DNA of 7,539 bases from a bacterium (GTDB lineage: Bacteria; SZUA-79; Acidulodesulfobacterales; Acidulodesulfobacteraceae). Positions 6,766 through 7,539 of the stretch are shown piece after piece. Where the stretch lies: contig JAJZYC010000070.1 of the NCBI GenBank assembly GCA_021806125.1, positions 1 through 7,539 on the forward strand, read 5' to 3'. Each line of letters starts with the position of its first letter. Position 1 is the stretch's first letter. Below the pieces are notes generated by a model. That model was not told the DNA's origin. It did no database searches and saw only the letters and a program-made list of their open reading frames with translations. Position numbers and translations under genes: made by a program.

Positions 6766-7383
6766 TTATACGGCAACGTTTCTTCTTAGATTTAATATAA
6801 GAATAGACAATATAAGTATGCTTACAAAAAGGTCGAAAAGTACGCCTAATTCAACAAGAAGGGGCATTCCGTGCGTAATGCTGTTCGCCGCCAAAAAAAT
6901 TGCGTTGTCTATCGTCAAAAATCCTATAATCTGCGAAAATAAAGTTTTTCTTGTTATCATAAGCATCGCCCCTATTAAAAACGTCGCAAGGGATATAGTA
7001 AAAACAAAAGAGCCGAAAGTAATGCCCGTTTTAATAATTTTTTGGGCTATTAAATTAGAAAGCAACGTTAAAGAACCTGCGAAAACGACCGCTTCCGGTA
7101 TCCCTATATACATATCTATTTCTTTGTCCATCTTAACCTTCTTAAGCGTTTTGAATAAAAAATAAGGTATTAAAACGACTTTAAAAATTACCGTAATAGC
7201 AAAAGACCCGTATAAATTTATCGAGTTAAAATGAACCGCCCCCATTAAAATATAAAATGCCAGCATAAGCGACTGAAAAGAATAAAGCTTTATCGCAAAT
7301 TTTATAAAAGGCGAACTTACGTTTAATACTACGGAAACGAGTATTAAAATAATAAAAAGTTCGGCTATTTTTTCCATTATCAT
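6766..7383 (-). CDS. hyfE: HyfE-like (NuoK-type) membrane subunit
   Basis: Small integral membrane subunit linking the quinone-side or HyfC region with the antiporter-type HyfF; its C-terminal half is related to NuoK. The 205-residue product has about six hydrophobic segments. The family signature is clear: MITRKTLFSQIIGFLTIDNAI (142-162) followed by GMPLLVELGVLFD (172-184). E178, a probable ion-path carboxylate, is kept; the usual Glu of the IGFLxxEN motif is Asp (D159). There are two close start options, ATG 7383 and ATG 7377; a GGGGAT site ends about 8 nt before the first, so I keep 7383. It starts 2 nt after the HyfC-like stop and is in the same operon. No HyfD-like gene lies between the HyfC-like and HyfE-like genes. 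Confidence 0.88.
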   Translation of the reverse strand: MIMEKIAELFIILILVSVVLNVSSPFIKFAIKLYSFQSLMLAFYILMGAVHFNSINLYGSFAITVIFKVVLIPYFLFKTLKKVKMDKEIDMYIGIPEAVVFAGSLTLLSNLIAQKIIKTGITFGSFVFTISLATFLIGAMLMITRKTLFSQIIGFLTIDNAIFLAANSITHGMPLLVELGVLFDLFVSILILSILILNLRRNVAV

Positions 7384-7385
7384 TT

Positions 7386-7539
7386 TTAAAATCCCCTTAT
7401 CGATAAAATCATCGCTATTAAAGACAGTATAAAAGAAACGGAAAGCACGTTCGGCACTCTGAATACCCGCATTTTAGGATTAACGATTTCGACTCCGGCA
7501 ATAAGAATGCACAAAATTATCATCTTTAGAATGTAAACT
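7386..7539 (-). CDS. hyfC: HyfC/NuoH-like membrane subunit, C-terminal end only
   Basis: The last 50 residues and TAA stop (7388-7386) of a membrane protein that enters from the right edge. The reading frame gives two hydrophobic stretches around GVEIVNPKMRVFRVPNVLS. The pattern Glu, then Ala/Pro-Lys-x-Arg-x-x-Arg-Val-Pro is the known C-terminal signature of the HyfC/HycD/EchB family, the NuoH-type subunit that anchors the cytoplasmic arm to the membrane. Position just ahead of a HyfE-like gene fits the hyf order, except that HyfD is missing. The start and the rest of the gene are outside the window. Confidence 0.75.
   Translation of the reverse strand, partial: VYILKMIILCILIAGVEIVNPKMRVFRVPNVLSVSFILSLIAMILSIRGF

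Noticed and set aside
6617..7165. Plus-strand open frame of about 180 codons opposite the hyfE/hyfF-like genes
   Set aside because: It is antisense to two well-recognised membrane genes; its length follows from their AT-rich codon bias, and its sequence has no recognisable domain.
3150..7539. True group 4 [NiFe] hydrogenase (Hyf/formate hydrogenlyase)
   Set aside because: Gene order and folds fit, but the large subunit lacks every Ni-Fe ligand cysteine, so hydrogenase activity is not supported.
3150..7539. Ordinary complex I (nuo) operon
   Set aside because: The NuoC-NuoD fusion, CxxC in the NuoB-type subunit, the HyfE signature and gene order point to the Hyf/Ehr side, not to NADH-quinone oxidoreductase.

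Overview
The window looks like chromosomal DNA from an AT-rich, Gram-negative-type bacterium. Codons favour A/T in third position (many ATA, TTA and AAA codons), Shine-Dalgarno sites are ordinary (GGAGG, AGAGG, GGGAG), and every intact gene lies on the minus strand. I could not fix the phylum from sequence alone. A combined mercury operon and membrane-bound hydrogenase-like complex fits an anaerobic or metal-exposed lifestyle, but that is inference.

Left third (1-2790): a compact mercury-resistance operon, transcribed right to left. A good sigma-70-type promoter with an over-long spacer and an inverted repeat in the spacer (2757-2788) precedes a MerP-like membrane-anchored or secreted metal-binding protein with an odd Cx4C site. 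Next come a MerT-like Hg(II) transporter and a mercuric reductase MerA with an N-terminal metal-binding domain. MerA runs off the left edge just before its expected C-terminal cysteine pair. The expected flow is capture of Hg(II) outside the inner membrane, import, then NADPH-dependent reduction to Hg(0). No merR is visible.

Middle (about 2790-3210): the only plus-strand gene-like sequence. It is a decayed stretch resembling half of a TauE/SafE (TSUP) membrane transporter, broken by two stops and several frameshifts. Its 3' end overlaps, tail to tail, the end of the next operon.

Right part (3150-7539): the distal end of an operon for a complex I/group 4 hydrogenase-like membrane complex. Reading 5' to 3' on the minus strand, the subunits are HyfC-like (NuoH-type, partial), HyfE-like (NuoK-type), HyfF-like (antiporter-type), HyfG-like (NuoC-NuoD fusion) and HyfI-like (NuoB-type). 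The large subunit has lost both Cys pairs that hold the Ni-Fe centre and also lacks the usual C-terminal extension. The small subunit keeps its 4Fe-4S ligands. No HyfH ferredoxin or HyfD gene is present at the usual places. This matches the energy-converting hydrogenase-related (Ehr) type of complex, which should be a proton- or sodium-pumping machine with an unknown redox partner rather than a hydrogenase. This is the most interesting content of the window.
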